A program made the translations under genes and the position numbers. This document shows positions 9,818 to 18,601 of a stretch of DNA of 64,000 nt, in pieces. The stretch spans positions 566,858 to 630,857 of the forward strand of contig NZ_JAFEUV020000003.1 in the NCBI RefSeq assembly GCF_017355915.2. Reading direction: 5' to 3'. Source of the DNA: Telluribacter roseus. Its GTDB lineage: Bacteria; Bacteroidota; Bacteroidia; Cytophagales; Spirosomataceae. Below the pieces are notes generated by a model, which did no database searches, had not been told where the DNA came from, and saw only the letters and a program-made list of their open reading frames with translations. Numbering within the stretch: position 1 is the first letter of the stretch; each line of letters begins with the position of its first letter.

Positions 9818-11080
9818 TTACAGAAGTGACTGGTACAATTGGTAATACTGCTCCGCTATGACTTTTTCGGCGTAGGTACTTAGTACCTTCTGCCGCGCAT
9901 TGGCTGATAGCACCCCTTCCTGATTATGATCCAGCACCCACCGGATGCCCTCCGCAATAGACTTGGCGGAGCGGTAGTCGGCCAGGTAGCCGTTGCGCTG
10001 GTGGTCGATCATTTCGGGTATACCACCCACCTCAAAACCCACTACCGGAGTACCACAGGCAAATGATTCCATGATAGTATTGGGCAGGTTTTCTTCCAGT
10101 GATGGCGTCACGAACATCGAAGCCGCGTTGTAGGCCAGCGCAATCTTCTTCGGGTCCGACAGGTGTCCCAGCTGGTGCGCCCGCAGGGGTAGTTTATTGA
10201 CCATATCAGGGGCAGCCTGTCCGAATACCAGCAGCTCTACCTTGTCGTGCAGCTCGGGCTGGCGCTTGAGCAGGATTTGCAGGGCCTCTTCAAAGTAGGG
10301 GAATCCCTTCCCAATGGCATTGACCCGCATGGCCGCAAAGAGTACCAGTTCCTTGTCAGTAGGCAGGCCTAGCTGCTGGCGGGCCTGCTCTTTGGGTACG
10401 GGAGCAAATAGTTCGGTATCAATGGGGTTGTTGATGGTCTGGGTGCGGAAGCCCTGCAGCAGGCTGCTCTTTCGGGCGCGGCCTTCGAGCCAGCGGCTGC
10501 AGGTAACGGCTACGAAGGGTGTACCTTGGTAAGCATCCTTCTTGGCTAGCCAGCGGCGGTGTGATATATCGTTAGAACCCGGATTTCGCACAAACTTACA
10601 GTGTCCGCACTCCTGCTGGTAGCCTTCGTGATCGCCGCTATGGTGGCACCCGCCCGTAAACGCCCACATGTCATGGAAGGTCCAGACGATGGGCTTGCCC
10701 AGGGCAAAAAGCTTCTTGAGGGTACTAGTTGATTGAAAACCAAAGTTGACCCAGTGCAGGTGGATCAGGTCGGCCTGCTGCACCAGCGGATGCTCGCTGA
10801 CATCAGTACCTACCTGCCCCAGGTTGAAAAGGAAGCGTACCGCTTTGGAGCGCTCATGGGGCAGAAACAGCAGTCGCTCTGCTACGAAGCGTCCCCAGGC
10901 CAGCCGCTTCTGCCACGCATTCCGGGCGATGGAGGTGATGTATTCTTCGTTGGAATTCTTCTCCTGTACCAGCATATGGCCCTCTACACCGTGGTAGTGT
11001 TCAAGGGCTTTCAGAATACGACGGCAAGCTATGGCCGCGCCTCCTCCCGTGTCGCTGGTATTCAGGTACACTACTTTCAT
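9818..11080 (-). CDS. Family 4 glycosyltransferase
   Basis: The start is placed at the ATG of 11078-11080, which gives MKVVYLNTSDTGGGAA, the normal GT4 N-terminus with its glycine-rich acceptor loop. A longer frame exists upstream but its extra 47 residues are unlike the family. The chosen ATG overlaps the stop of the methyltransferase gene as ATGA, implying translational coupling. The 420-residue protein has two Rossmann halves and the donor-binding signature LEENLPNTIMESFACGTPVVGFEVGGIPE split over its C-terminal half. It adds a sugar during surface-glycan assembly in the cytoplasm. The specific sugar is unknown. Confidence 0.92.
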   Translation of the reverse strand: MKVVYLNTSDTGGGAAIACRRILKALEHYHGVEGHMLVQEKNSNEEYITSIARNAWQKRLAWGRFVAERLLFLPHERSKAVRFLFNLGQVGTDVSEHPLVQQADLIHLHWVNFGFQSTSTLKKLFALGKPIVWTFHDMWAFTGGCHHSGDHEGYQQECGHCKFVRNPGSNDISHRRWLAKKDAYQGTPFVAVTCSRWLEGRARKSSLLQGFRTQTINNPIDTELFAPVPKEQARQQLGLPTDKELVLFAAMRVNAIGKGFPYFEEALQILLKRQPELHDKVELLVFGQAAPDMVNKLPLRAHQLGHLSDPKKIALAYNAASMFVTPSLEENLPNTIMESFACGTPVVGFEVGGIPEMIDHQRNGYLADYRSAKSIAEGIRWVLDHNQEGVLSANARQKVLSTYAEKVIAEQYYQLYQSLL

Positions 11081-11826
11081 ACGCGGGCCGTCAGGATGAT
11101 GTAGGGCGAAAACAGCCGGGTTTCGATGGGTACGAGTTTGAAGAGTACCTTCAGAGGGAACCAGAGCGCCTTCATGAATACCTTTACCCAGGCCGGCTGG
11201 CTGGCTAAATTCTCCAGCCACAGCATAAAGCGCCCGTTGTACTGCACATCAATATCGTGTAGCCCCAGCGAGAGACACACGTTGCGCAGGTAATCCAGGT
11301 CCATACACCCGATGTTGTGCTTGGCGTAGTTTTCCGGATCAAACGTCCGCTGAAACCAGCCGTTCAATCCCCGGAAGTTAGGTAGGGTAATGAACAGGGT
11401 ACCGTTGGCCGGCAGGAACTGCACGTGCTTCTGTATAATATCGGCTGTGTCATTGAAGTGCTCGATCAGCCCATTGGACACGACCAGGTCGTACTTATGA
11501 GCAGGAGTATAGTCAAACAGATCGGCTTCGATGGTATCTACGGAGCCATGTGGCAGTCCATTCACCTGCTCGAGCTGGTGCAGGATCCGCTCGTGGATCA
11601 CGAAGTCGAGCAGGGTACTTTGTATCTTATGGTTCTTTTTGACCCACACCGAATAGTAGCCCGGAAAGCCACCGATTTCCAGAAACGAACGGGTATTGTA
11701 CTTGAGGAGCAGTGAGCTGATATGGGATATAAAGGGGTAGCTCTGGCTGACCGGAAAGGCCAGGTTTTGCTTGCTTTCCCAGTAGTTGAGCCAGAACTGT
11801 TTATCCGTTAGTTGATTGGAATCCAT
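11077..11826 (-). CDS. SAM-dependent methyltransferase of the polysaccharide operon
   Basis: The 249-residue class I methyltransferase has motif I in a variant form (FLEIGGFPGYYS, about 41-52), an acidic residue after strand 2, motif II/III DLVVSNGLIEHFNDTADI and the LPANGTLFITLPN strand. A C-terminal hydrophobic stretch (VFMKALWFPLKVLFKLV) suggests membrane contact. Its place inside a glycosyltransferase operon suggests O-methylation of a sugar or lipid-linked glycan; this is inference. Its stop overlaps the start of the next glycosyltransferase gene by four bases (ATGA). Confidence 0.85.
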   Translation of the reverse strand: MDSNQLTDKQFWLNYWESKQNLAFPVSQSYPFISHISSLLLKYNTRSFLEIGGFPGYYSVWVKKNHKIQSTLLDFVIHERILHQLEQVNGLPHGSVDTIEADLFDYTPAHKYDLVVSNGLIEHFNDTADIIQKHVQFLPANGTLFITLPNFRGLNGWFQRTFDPENYAKHNIGCMDLDYLRNVCLSLGLHDIDVQYNGRFMLWLENLASQPAWVKVFMKALWFPLKVLFKLVPIETRLFSPYIILTARV

Positions 11827-11894
11827 CTCATGAATTTTTTACGAAACTACAACTTTTCTGTTGGAGACGGTAGTGGTACAGGGGGCTATCACTT

Positions 11895-12806
11895 TCAGAA
11901 AGGCCGAATTCCGTACTTCAGCCAGTTTTTGATCCGGAGGCGAAAGGGGAGCCGATAGTACCTGCCAAAGGCCTCTATGACCCGTACGTCGGGCGGCAGG
12001 TCGGCGGGCATGGCTAGTTTTTTCTCTTCCAGCTCACTGCCGTAGGCTTCGGTAGCAAAGGTAAAGTTGGTGCCGCTGCCGTCGGTACCTATGTTCCGGA
12101 TCTTGGAGCGTACGGGGTAGAGTCCATACGCGCCCTGGCGGGTCTGGCTCCAGGTCCAGCGAACGGCCCATGAGCTGATCACGCCGCGCTGCTGCTTTAC
12201 CAGCATGGGCCACAGGTCCTCTCCGCCCGCTGTGAGACGCTGGCGAAGCTGTTTATTAGTCAGTAGACTCTCAAAGTCACGTACCTGCCAGTCGGCCTGC
12301 TGCCAGCGATCGCGCCAGGTACCCCAGCCCCAGGAACTGGCGCGCGGCGCCAGGTACAGGTCGTGGGGATAATCTTTGGGTAGCTGTACGGGTGGAGCGT
12401 AGCCCGTAACAGAAAATATGTCGGGTCGGCTGCGGTAGGTGAGGAGCGCCTCATTCATATACTCCAGAAAATCGGTAGTACATACCATGTCATCTTCCAG
12501 CACTATTACCCGCTCGTACTGATCCAGTACCTGGCTTACTCCTTCAATGACCGAAGTGGCCAGGCCCCGATTAACCTCCGATAGTACTATCTCTACCTCT
12601 TTGAAGCCACCAACCGTAGCCAGGTACGCTCTGACCTCCCGAACGGCTAGCTCGTCCGTATCCTTACGGGCTCCGTCTGAGAATACAATCAGGCGGCTGC
12701 GCCGGGCCAGCGGATTCTGCTGCAGGGCCTGGATGGTCTGCTGCAGGTGCCACGGACGGTTGTAACAAAACACGACCACGGGTGCTATGTCAGGTACAGG
12801 GCTCAT
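11895..12806 (-). CDS. Glycosyltransferase, GT-A fold (family 2-like)
   Basis: The 303-residue protein shows PVVVFCYNRPWHLQQTIQAL, a nucleotide-sugar-binding start, then the acidic metal-binding motif VLEDDMVCTTDFLEYMN and a Trp-rich acceptor region (ASSWGWGTWRDRWQQADW), a layout common in capsule and exopolysaccharide sugar transferases. The start codon overlaps the flippase stop (ATGA at 12803-12806), so the two are translationally coupled. A 68-base gap separates it from the methyltransferase downstream. Sugar specificity is not visible. Confidence 0.9.
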   Translation of the reverse strand: MSPVPDIAPVVVFCYNRPWHLQQTIQALQQNPLARRSRLIVFSDGARKDTDELAVREVRAYLATVGGFKEVEIVLSEVNRGLATSVIEGVSQVLDQYERVIVLEDDMVCTTDFLEYMNEALLTYRSRPDIFSVTGYAPPVQLPKDYPHDLYLAPRASSWGWGTWRDRWQQADWQVRDFESLLTNKQLRQRLTAGGEDLWPMLVKQQRGVISSWAVRWTWSQTRQGAYGLYPVRSKIRNIGTDGSGTNFTFATEAYGSELEEKKLAMPADLPPDVRVIEAFGRYYRLPFRLRIKNWLKYGIRPF

Positions 12807-14326
12807 GACCGGCTCTTGTGTAAGGTACTTAGTGCTACTTCTTTGACTTTTCGAAAGGCCGTACTTATATCCTCCGATACATTCCAGAACAGAATGCCTC
12901 CGCCAAACAGCACGGTGATAAGTACCGAGCGTATAGCAATATCCAGCAGGATCGGGACCAGCTCACGGGTAGCCGGAGCCGGGATCAACTGCAGCACCCC
13001 GTAGGTAACCAGGATCAGGACAATAACCTTCAGGGTACCTGCGGTAAAAGGCTGGATGTGCATCTTTTGCTGGATAAACAGCAGCTTCAGAATATTATAG
13101 ACCAGAGTCGACAGGAAGGCCGCCGCCGCCGCTCCGTTATACCCAAAGCGGGGGATCAGGAACAGGTTACTCACCAGCAGCAGGCCCGTAAACAGGAGTA
13201 TAAATACAATATCGTAGCGGTAGTACTTGGAGTTGACGAGTATTTCGGAGTTGAGGCCGGTCATCATGTCTACCACGCGCCCCAGCCCGATCAGGAGTAC
13301 CACCCACTTACCCTGCGCGTAGATGTCGGACTTCGGTATCAGCGTAAAGATGGAGTCAATGTTCCCCCAGATACCCAGCAGCAGGAATGATCCGATAATG
13401 AACAGGTTGAGCGAGGATTTCTTATAGATGGTCTCGATGTGCCGGATGTCATTGCGCTGATACGCCTCCGAGATAATGGGCGCACTGATCATGACAATAC
13501 TGTTACGCGGAATACCTATCACCAGCGCGATACGCGAAGCAATGTCAAAAATGGCCGTATTGCCCAGGCCCCCTTCAAACCCCGGCAGGAGTACCTTTTC
13601 TATATGAGGTAGGAGGGCAGCACTGGCTCCGCCCAGCAGTACCCACAGGCCATAGCGGTACATTTCCTTGAAGGCCGGGTGACGCACAAAGCCAAAATCG
13701 AGGCGCTTGTACAGACGCCCCTGCCGGTGGATGTAGTACAGCATAAACAGGATGGCCAGCGCATAACTCACAATGGTCATGGACACCATCTGATCAAAGG
13801 TGATGAAGTGGTAGCCAAACAGCAGGATGATCACGCTATTGAAGAGGCGAAGACCTACCTCGCGTATGAGCGAAGGAACGGCTATGCGCAGGCTAATGCG
13901 GGAATATGCTTCCAGCACCGACAGGTATACCATACCTATCGTAAGGGGAATAAAGACGTAGTAGTACCGGACCAGCAGCGGCGAGTGGTCCAGGTAAAAG
14001 TCCAGGTACAGGGGCTTAAAAAGGAGGTATAGCAGCACAAAGGCCGATAGCCCTACCAGCGGAGTCACGAGCAGAAAGGTAAAAAGCTGCCGACGGGCCG
14101 CATCATCCTGAAACTGGCTGTGAAAGCGTACCGCTACCGAAGGTACCCCCAGCAGCGCCAACGACATGTAGATTATAGGGAACGTGAGTAGGGTAGAGGC
14201 GTACAAACCCAGCTGTTCCTGACTTAGGAAGCGGTTGTACAGGATCAGCATATTAAACATGCCGATCAGTACTCCCATGTACGTAACAATCGAACTCTTA
14301 AACCCCTGCCGGATGATAATCCCCAT
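12803..14326 (-). CDS. Wzx-like polysaccharide flippase (MOP superfamily)
   Basis: The 507-residue, very hydrophobic protein has about 12-14 predicted membrane segments, an N-terminal amphipathic start (GIIIRQGFKSSIVTYMGVLIGMFNML split over the first helix) and the polysaccharide-transporter layout. It should flip lipid-linked glycan units across the inner membrane. It is the first gene of a five-gene leftward operon (flippase, GT, methyltransferase, GT4, GT2). No Wzy polymerase is recognisable in the window, so the export route cannot be completed from this sequence. Confidence 0.9.
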   Translation of the reverse strand: MGIIIRQGFKSSIVTYMGVLIGMFNMLILYNRFLSQEQLGLYASTLLTFPIIYMSLALLGVPSVAVRFHSQFQDDAARRQLFTFLLVTPLVGLSAFVLLYLLFKPLYLDFYLDHSPLLVRYYYVFIPLTIGMVYLSVLEAYSRISLRIAVPSLIREVGLRLFNSVIILLFGYHFITFDQMVSMTIVSYALAILFMLYYIHRQGRLYKRLDFGFVRHPAFKEMYRYGLWVLLGGASAALLPHIEKVLLPGFEGGLGNTAIFDIASRIALVIGIPRNSIVMISAPIISEAYQRNDIRHIETIYKKSSLNLFIIGSFLLLGIWGNIDSIFTLIPKSDIYAQGKWVVLLIGLGRVVDMMTGLNSEILVNSKYYRYDIVFILLFTGLLLVSNLFLIPRFGYNGAAAAAFLSTLVYNILKLLFIQQKMHIQPFTAGTLKVIVLILVTYGVLQLIPAPATRELVPILLDIAIRSVLITVLFGGGILFWNVSEDISTAFRKVKEVALSTLHKSRS

Positions 14327-14567
14327 TGAAACTCTCGCTCATTATAAATAGAGAACGAAATAAGCTAAAAACTGCAAGTTAGCCTAATCACGAAGAGGAA
14401 TGTTGAGTGGGGCTCTGTACCGTATAGTCACGCTTCGGACGTACTACATGTACTAAACTTCCCGTAGGAGTATACTCTCTCTGGGGCACCCATAAGTACC
14501 TTTGCCCTCCCGGACTACTGGCTACTGTACGGTTGGCCCGGCTGGATATGTACTTATCAGGGGCTCT

Positions 14568-14981
14568 TTATAGGGCGATTTGCCTTAATGTAGGACTGAA
14601 GAATGACTCTACTACTTTATCATATAGGGTAGGAGTAGGGAAGGAGAGTACACACTCATGAGCCGGGATAAGATTGGGCTTGAGGTCTTCATAGAGCGTA
14701 GCAATTACTTCCGGACAAAGCTTGCTTTTTAACTCCTCAATCTTTTGCAGCAGGCGGTCTATGTTCTTCTTGTTTTTCCCCCAATCGATTAGCTGTCCAC
14801 CGGTACATTCACTGATCAGTCGTATGGATTGCCCCTCGGCCAGGACCTTTATCTCCTCATTCCACGAATCCTCGGAAGACTTGGTAAATGCCAAAAAACC
14901 TGACTCACTTTTGTAACCGATATACCAGTCGAGCTTTTTTACTGCCTCCAGAGCTAGCGCCAGGAAGTACTCGTTAGGCAT
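14568..14981 (-). CDS. Stand-alone protein resembling the N-terminal domain of Bacteroidota rhomboid proteases
   Basis: The start is set at the ATG of 14979-14981 (MPNEYFLALALEAVKKL); an earlier in-frame ATG would add 39 residues of low-complexity lead. The 137-residue product is hydrophilic with the run GYKSESGFLAFTKSS, SWNEEI, and SECTGGQLIDWGKNKKNI. From memory, this pattern occurs at the N-terminus of larger Bacteroidota proteins that continue into a rhomboid membrane domain. Here the frame stops where that domain would begin, and only 241 bases separate it from the flippase gene. It may be a free domain or a truncated remnant. Confidence 0.5.
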   Translation of the reverse strand: MPNEYFLALALEAVKKLDWYIGYKSESGFLAFTKSSEDSWNEEIKVLAEGQSIRLISECTGGQLIDWGKNKKNIDRLLQKIEELKSKLCPEVIATLYEDLKPNLIPAHECVLSFPTPTLYDKVVESFFSPTLRQIAL

Positions 14982-15318
14982 AGTAGCAAGTTGTATTTTT
15001 TCAGTATGTCTTGGGGGTGCGCCAATGGCCATAGGTCCGGTACTTTTAGAATGGTATGGTAAGTTTACGAGTATGTTAGCATACAGTGTTAACTCCAAAA
15101 GTAGAGGATTGATGTAAAAAACAACGGTTATATAAAAAATTTTATTAAACGGTCTTTATCCATCATCCTTATGGCAATATCTGCTGAATAAATACAATTT
15201 TTAGTGAAGTAGTGGTTACTTAATATATAGTTCATATCTAGTTAAAAGTATAGACTGGTAGTCTATGCCACCTGCGGAATGGGTGGTTACAAGTGGTATT
15301 GCAGGGTAATAGTACCCC
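14982..15318. other. Intergenic region, AT-rich, nothing recognised
   Basis: The first part is the leader of the small gene at 14568-14981. The remainder (about 15115-15260) is AT-rich with no open frame, no clear hairpin and no convincing promoter. It separates the small gene from the 3' end of the DUF6807 gene. Confidence 0.4.
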
Positions 15319-16518
15319 CTATCGGTTTATAACATTTACCACAATGGGATCAGTAATGGCCTGATCAATCTGCCGGATGATTTGCTGGTCAGGGGCTCCG
15401 TTATGTACATAGTAGCGGTACTTGCCCTGGTAACTACCTCCGGGCGCTATATAGAATGCCTCGTCCACCATGGGTGAGTAGCACCAGTAGGGCATATCGG
15501 GGTGTACCCGTATGGCCTGCGGATACCGATAGTTGGATGGAAAACCGAATACAGTAAGTCCGGTCATTTTACCGTCTACCACACCTGAGGCATCTACCCA
15601 GCGGGCGTGGGTATGGTTGGCATCGGCGAGGGACTTGTTCTGGTCGGTCAGGATCTGCCAGCGGTTGGTGTAGTGCGCAGAGTCGGTGCGGTTCCACTCC
15701 CGGCTCCCCCGGAAGGCCATGCCTCCGTAGGTGTACTTATTGATGTGCAGGGTATCTTTGGAGGTATTGGTCTGCTGTTGTTCAATGTCAAACAGGAAGT
15801 AGTCCGTAAAAGGATACACCGTGACAGTCCAGGTCTCGCGTAGTACTTCTCCAAACTCCAGGCTCTTATAACGCAGTTCTGTCTGTAGCCGGGCCGCCAC
15901 CGGCCCCTGCTGGGTGTCCAGTACCCGTACGTGCTCGATGGTGCCTTTCTTCAGGTGCTGGTTCCAGAAGTCTACAAAGCTGTTTCTGAAGGTAGTATTG
16001 ACCCAGGCAGCAAACAGAGCGTGCTGGTGCGTGTGACCCACCGGAAAATCATCCGTCAGTACCTGACCCTCCGGGCTGTAGAGGGGGTGAATAAATCCGC
16101 TGCGGCTGTAGTGGCTGGGAGTATTGGCAGGCAGCGCTTCCTGCGCCTGATAGAAAAAAACGGGCTTCTCACCGACCCGCACCTGTATTCCCTCCGGCTT
16201 CTTTTCGATGCGAAGGGCATTTTTGGCAGGAGTCGCCGCCTGGCCGGTGCTCAGGTGGTATACTACCTTACTACCGGCCGGTAAGGAGTCCAGAATAAAG
16301 TATAGGGTAGTAGCATCAACGGCCTGGGCCGGGAGCTTTTTCTTTGAGCCGGGCTTCTGCAGGTAGTAGGCTTTGGTGGGAGTGAGAGGTTTATTTACTC
16401 TTATCTGGACCGGCGTTTGGTACCGGTCATGATTGCCAGCCTGGATCTCCAGTACAGCAACCTGGGCCGAAAGAGGTGTAGTAGCAGCGAACAGCAGGAA
16501 AAGGATCAGGTTTTTCAT
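15319..16518 (-). CDS. DUF6807 (PmoA-like) exported protein
   Basis: The 399-residue protein has a signal peptide (MKNLILFLLFAATTPLSAQ, about 1-19). The core motifs RSGFIHPLYSPEGQVLTDDF, GHTHQHALFAAWV and YGGMAFRGSREW match the family named after its loose link to PmoA. Family members sit in carbohydrate-use loci of Bacteroidota and Planctomycetes; their reaction is not established. It is probably periplasmic. It appears to be monocistronic, divergent from the epimerase gene. Confidence 0.8.
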   Translation of the reverse strand: MKNLILFLLFAATTPLSAQVAVLEIQAGNHDRYQTPVQIRVNKPLTPTKAYYLQKPGSKKKLPAQAVDATTLYFILDSLPAGSKVVYHLSTGQAATPAKNALRIEKKPEGIQVRVGEKPVFFYQAQEALPANTPSHYSRSGFIHPLYSPEGQVLTDDFPVGHTHQHALFAAWVNTTFRNSFVDFWNQHLKKGTIEHVRVLDTQQGPVAARLQTELRYKSLEFGEVLRETWTVTVYPFTDYFLFDIEQQQTNTSKDTLHINKYTYGGMAFRGSREWNRTDSAHYTNRWQILTDQNKSLADANHTHARWVDASGVVDGKMTGLTVFGFPSNYRYPQAIRVHPDMPYWCYSPMVDEAFYIAPGGSYQGKYRYYVHNGAPDQQIIRQIDQAITDPIVVNVINR

Positions 16519-16775
16519 GGGATGTTGGGGCAGTAACTATAGAGTCGTATATATAAGTAGGAGAGGTGGTAGTTCTATCCTTTATTACCTGTCAGCAATA
16601 GTAAATGGGGACAGGTACCTGGTGGGTAGTCCGAAAGATGGGTACGGAAGCGGGATTTTTAGGGAGCATCAGGAACAATAGCCGGATATATAGTTAGGTA
16701 CATTGTAGTAGATAGGACGATATTTTTTCAAATGTACCTGATGAGGTAGTACAGGTACCCCTGAAAAAACTATTC

Positions 16776-16783
16776 TATATTTG
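16776..16783 (+). promoter_or_regulatory. Predicted -7 box of the UDP-GlcNAc 2-epimerase gene
   Basis: TATATTTG matches TAnnTTTG, 28 bases before the TTG start at 16811. No matching TTTG is seen 19-21 bases upstream, so only the -7 half is supported. The leader would be short. Confidence 0.45.
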
Positions 16784-16810
16784 TACAAACCACTCAACCA
16801 CCAAGTACCC

Positions 16811-17908
16811 TTGAAAATACTGAATATAGTAGGAGCCCGTCCTAATTTTATGAAGGTCGCTCCCCTGCACCGCGCTTTTTCAAAGTACCCCGACATTGAA
16901 TCCAAAGTCATCCACACCGGCCAGCACTACGATGCCCGGATGTCGGATGTGTTTTTCAACCAACTCGAGCTCCCACAGCCACACTACTTCCTGGGCATAG
17001 GCGGAGGTACCCACACCCAGCAAACGGCCAAGATCATGCTCGAATTTGAGCCCATACTGGTTGCCGAAAAGCCCGATGCCGTACTGGTAGTTGGCGATGT
17101 GAACTCGACCATCGCCTGTGCGCTGGTGGCCGTAAAGGAGGGTATACCCGTACTGCACGTAGAGGCGGGGCTACGCAGCGGCGACCGCCGGATGCCCGAA
17201 GAGATCAACCGTATCCTGACCGACAGCATATCAGACTACCTGTTCGTAACGGAGCAGGCGGGGCTGGATAATCTGAAGCGGGAGAATGTACCGGACCAGA
17301 AGGTCCACTTCGTGGGTAATGTTATGATAGACTCGCTGGTCCATTACCGGCAAAAGGCTCAGCAACTGGATCTGCTAAGAAGTATTAATGTAGCGCCTGC
17401 CTCGTACGTACTTATGACTATGCACCGCCCGGCCAATGTTGACAATGAGCAGGGCCTGCGCAGTATTGTACAGATAGCCCGTAACACGGCTCAGCACCGG
17501 AAGGTACTGTTCCCGATCCACCCGCGTACGCTGAGCAACATGGACAAGTACGGCCTGAAGGCAGAGCTGGAAGCCATACCCCAGGTGCAGTTGATGGAGC
17601 CCCAGGGGTACCTTGAGTTCCTGCACCTGATGGAAAGCGCCGCACTCATTATTACCGATTCGGGAGGTATACAGGAGGAGACTACCTACCTGCAGGTACC
17701 CTGCCTGACGTTCCGTGACACTACCGAGCGCCCCGTCACGGTAGAGATCGGTACTAACTACCTCCTGCGCGACCTCAATCCGGATACGGTGGAGCAGCAT
17801 GTGCAGGCCATTCTGGACGGGAAGGCCAAGCAGGGGCAGGTACCACCACTATGGGATGGACGGGCTGCCGAGCGCATCGTAACTATTATTCACGAAAAGC
17901 TAATGTAA
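16811..17908 (+). CDS. wecB: UDP-N-acetylglucosamine 2-epimerase (non-hydrolysing)
   Basis: Interconverts UDP-GlcNAc and UDP-ManNAc in the cytoplasm for surface-glycan synthesis. The start is taken as TTG at 16811, giving KILNIVGARPNFMKVAPL, the standard family N-terminus. A start ten codons earlier would fall on the predicted -7 box. The 365 residues carry GDVNST, HVEAGLRS (Glu118), the conserved TMHRPAN (His205) and TDSGGIQEE (Asp283). Length and motifs are normal. It lies beside glycosyltransferase and methyltransferase genes, fitting a role in making a ManNAc-type precursor for the nearby polysaccharide locus. Confidence 0.95.
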   Translation: MKILNIVGARPNFMKVAPLHRAFSKYPDIESKVIHTGQHYDARMSDVFFNQLELPQPHYFLGIGGGTHTQQTAKIMLEFEPILVAEKPDAVLVVGDVNSTIACALVAVKEGIPVLHVEAGLRSGDRRMPEEINRILTDSISDYLFVTEQAGLDNLKRENVPDQKVHFVGNVMIDSLVHYRQKAQQLDLLRSINVAPASYVLMTMHRPANVDNEQGLRSIVQIARNTAQHRKVLFPIHPRTLSNMDKYGLKAELEAIPQVQLMEPQGYLEFLHLMESAALIITDSGGIQEETTYLQVPCLTFRDTTERPVTVEIGTNYLLRDLNPDTVEQHVQAILDGKAKQGQVPPLWDGRAAERIVTIIHEKLM

Positions 17909-17950
17909 TCTGAAGCCGATTCCTAATTTTGTCTTTTGTAAACACAAGTC

Positions 17951-18598
17951 GTGAAAAAGATAAAACTACAGGTTTGGTCCTTGCTCAACTCGCTGGGACT
18001 GGGCGGAATCGTACAGCTCTTTCTGGAAGGAGCCCTCAAGAACTATGGCTGGTTCAGGAGCTATCATACCAAGCAGTCGGTGGATGCCGAGGGGCAGCCC
18101 ATTCCCTGGTACAACTACTCGTTTATATTCTTTCTGGAGCCTCGTCTGAAGCCCCACTTTGAGGTTTTTGAGTATGGCTCGGGCTACTCTACCCGCTGGT
18201 ACGCCAGGCGGGTTAAAGGCATAACGGCGGTAGAGCACGATGAAGGATGGGTAGAGCAGGTAGCTCCCCAGCTTCCAGCCAATGCTAGGGTACTGTACCG
18301 GGCGCTGGATGAGGGCGAAGCTTATACAGGCGCCGTGGCCGAAGCCAGCCAGAAGTACCACATCGTCATAGTAGATGGTCGTCGTCGGGTCCAATGTATA
18401 CGCCGGGGCGTGGAGTATCTGACGCCGGATGGAGTACTAATCCTGGACAACTCAGAGCGGGATTTTTATCAGGAGGGTATCCGGCTTCTTAAAGAAAAAG
18501 GCTTCCGCCAGCTCGAGATACGTGGCATGGTACCTATTACAAGCCACGACTCCTGCACCAGCGTCTTTTACCGGGAGAGCAATTGCCTGGATATCTAA
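17951..18598 (+). CDS. Small SAM-methyltransferase-like protein (FkbM/class I fold)
   Basis: The GTG start at 17951 gives MKKIKLQVWSLLN. The 215-residue protein has FEVFEYGSGYSTRWYARRV (variant motif I, Gly-rich loop, about 71-80), an acidic AVEHDEGWV after strand 2, HIVIVDGRRRVQCI and LTPDGVLILDNSER, the layout of class I methyltransferases found in polysaccharide loci. The substrate is unknown. It follows the epimerase gene by 42 bases in the same direction, so co-transcription is likely, and it ends 3 bases before the facing acyltransferase gene. Confidence 0.75.
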   Translation: MKKIKLQVWSLLNSLGLGGIVQLFLEGALKNYGWFRSYHTKQSVDAEGQPIPWYNYSFIFFLEPRLKPHFEVFEYGSGYSTRWYARRVKGITAVEHDEGWVEQVAPQLPANARVLYRALDEGEAYTGAVAEASQKYHIVIVDGRRRVQCIRRGVEYLTPDGVLILDNSERDFYQEGIRLLKEKGFRQLEIRGMVPITSHDSCTSVFYRESNCLDI

Positions 18599-18601
18599 TC
18601 C

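Noticed and set aside
11081-11221. 47-residue N-terminal extension of the GT4 glycosyltransferase
   Set aside because: It lies inside the methyltransferase gene, is unlike the family, and the ATG at 11080 gives the expected N-terminus and an ATGA overlap.
14490-14503. TACCTTTG at 14497 as a plus-strand promoter
   Set aside because: It points into the 3' end of a minus-strand gene with no plus-strand gene downstream and no -33 element.
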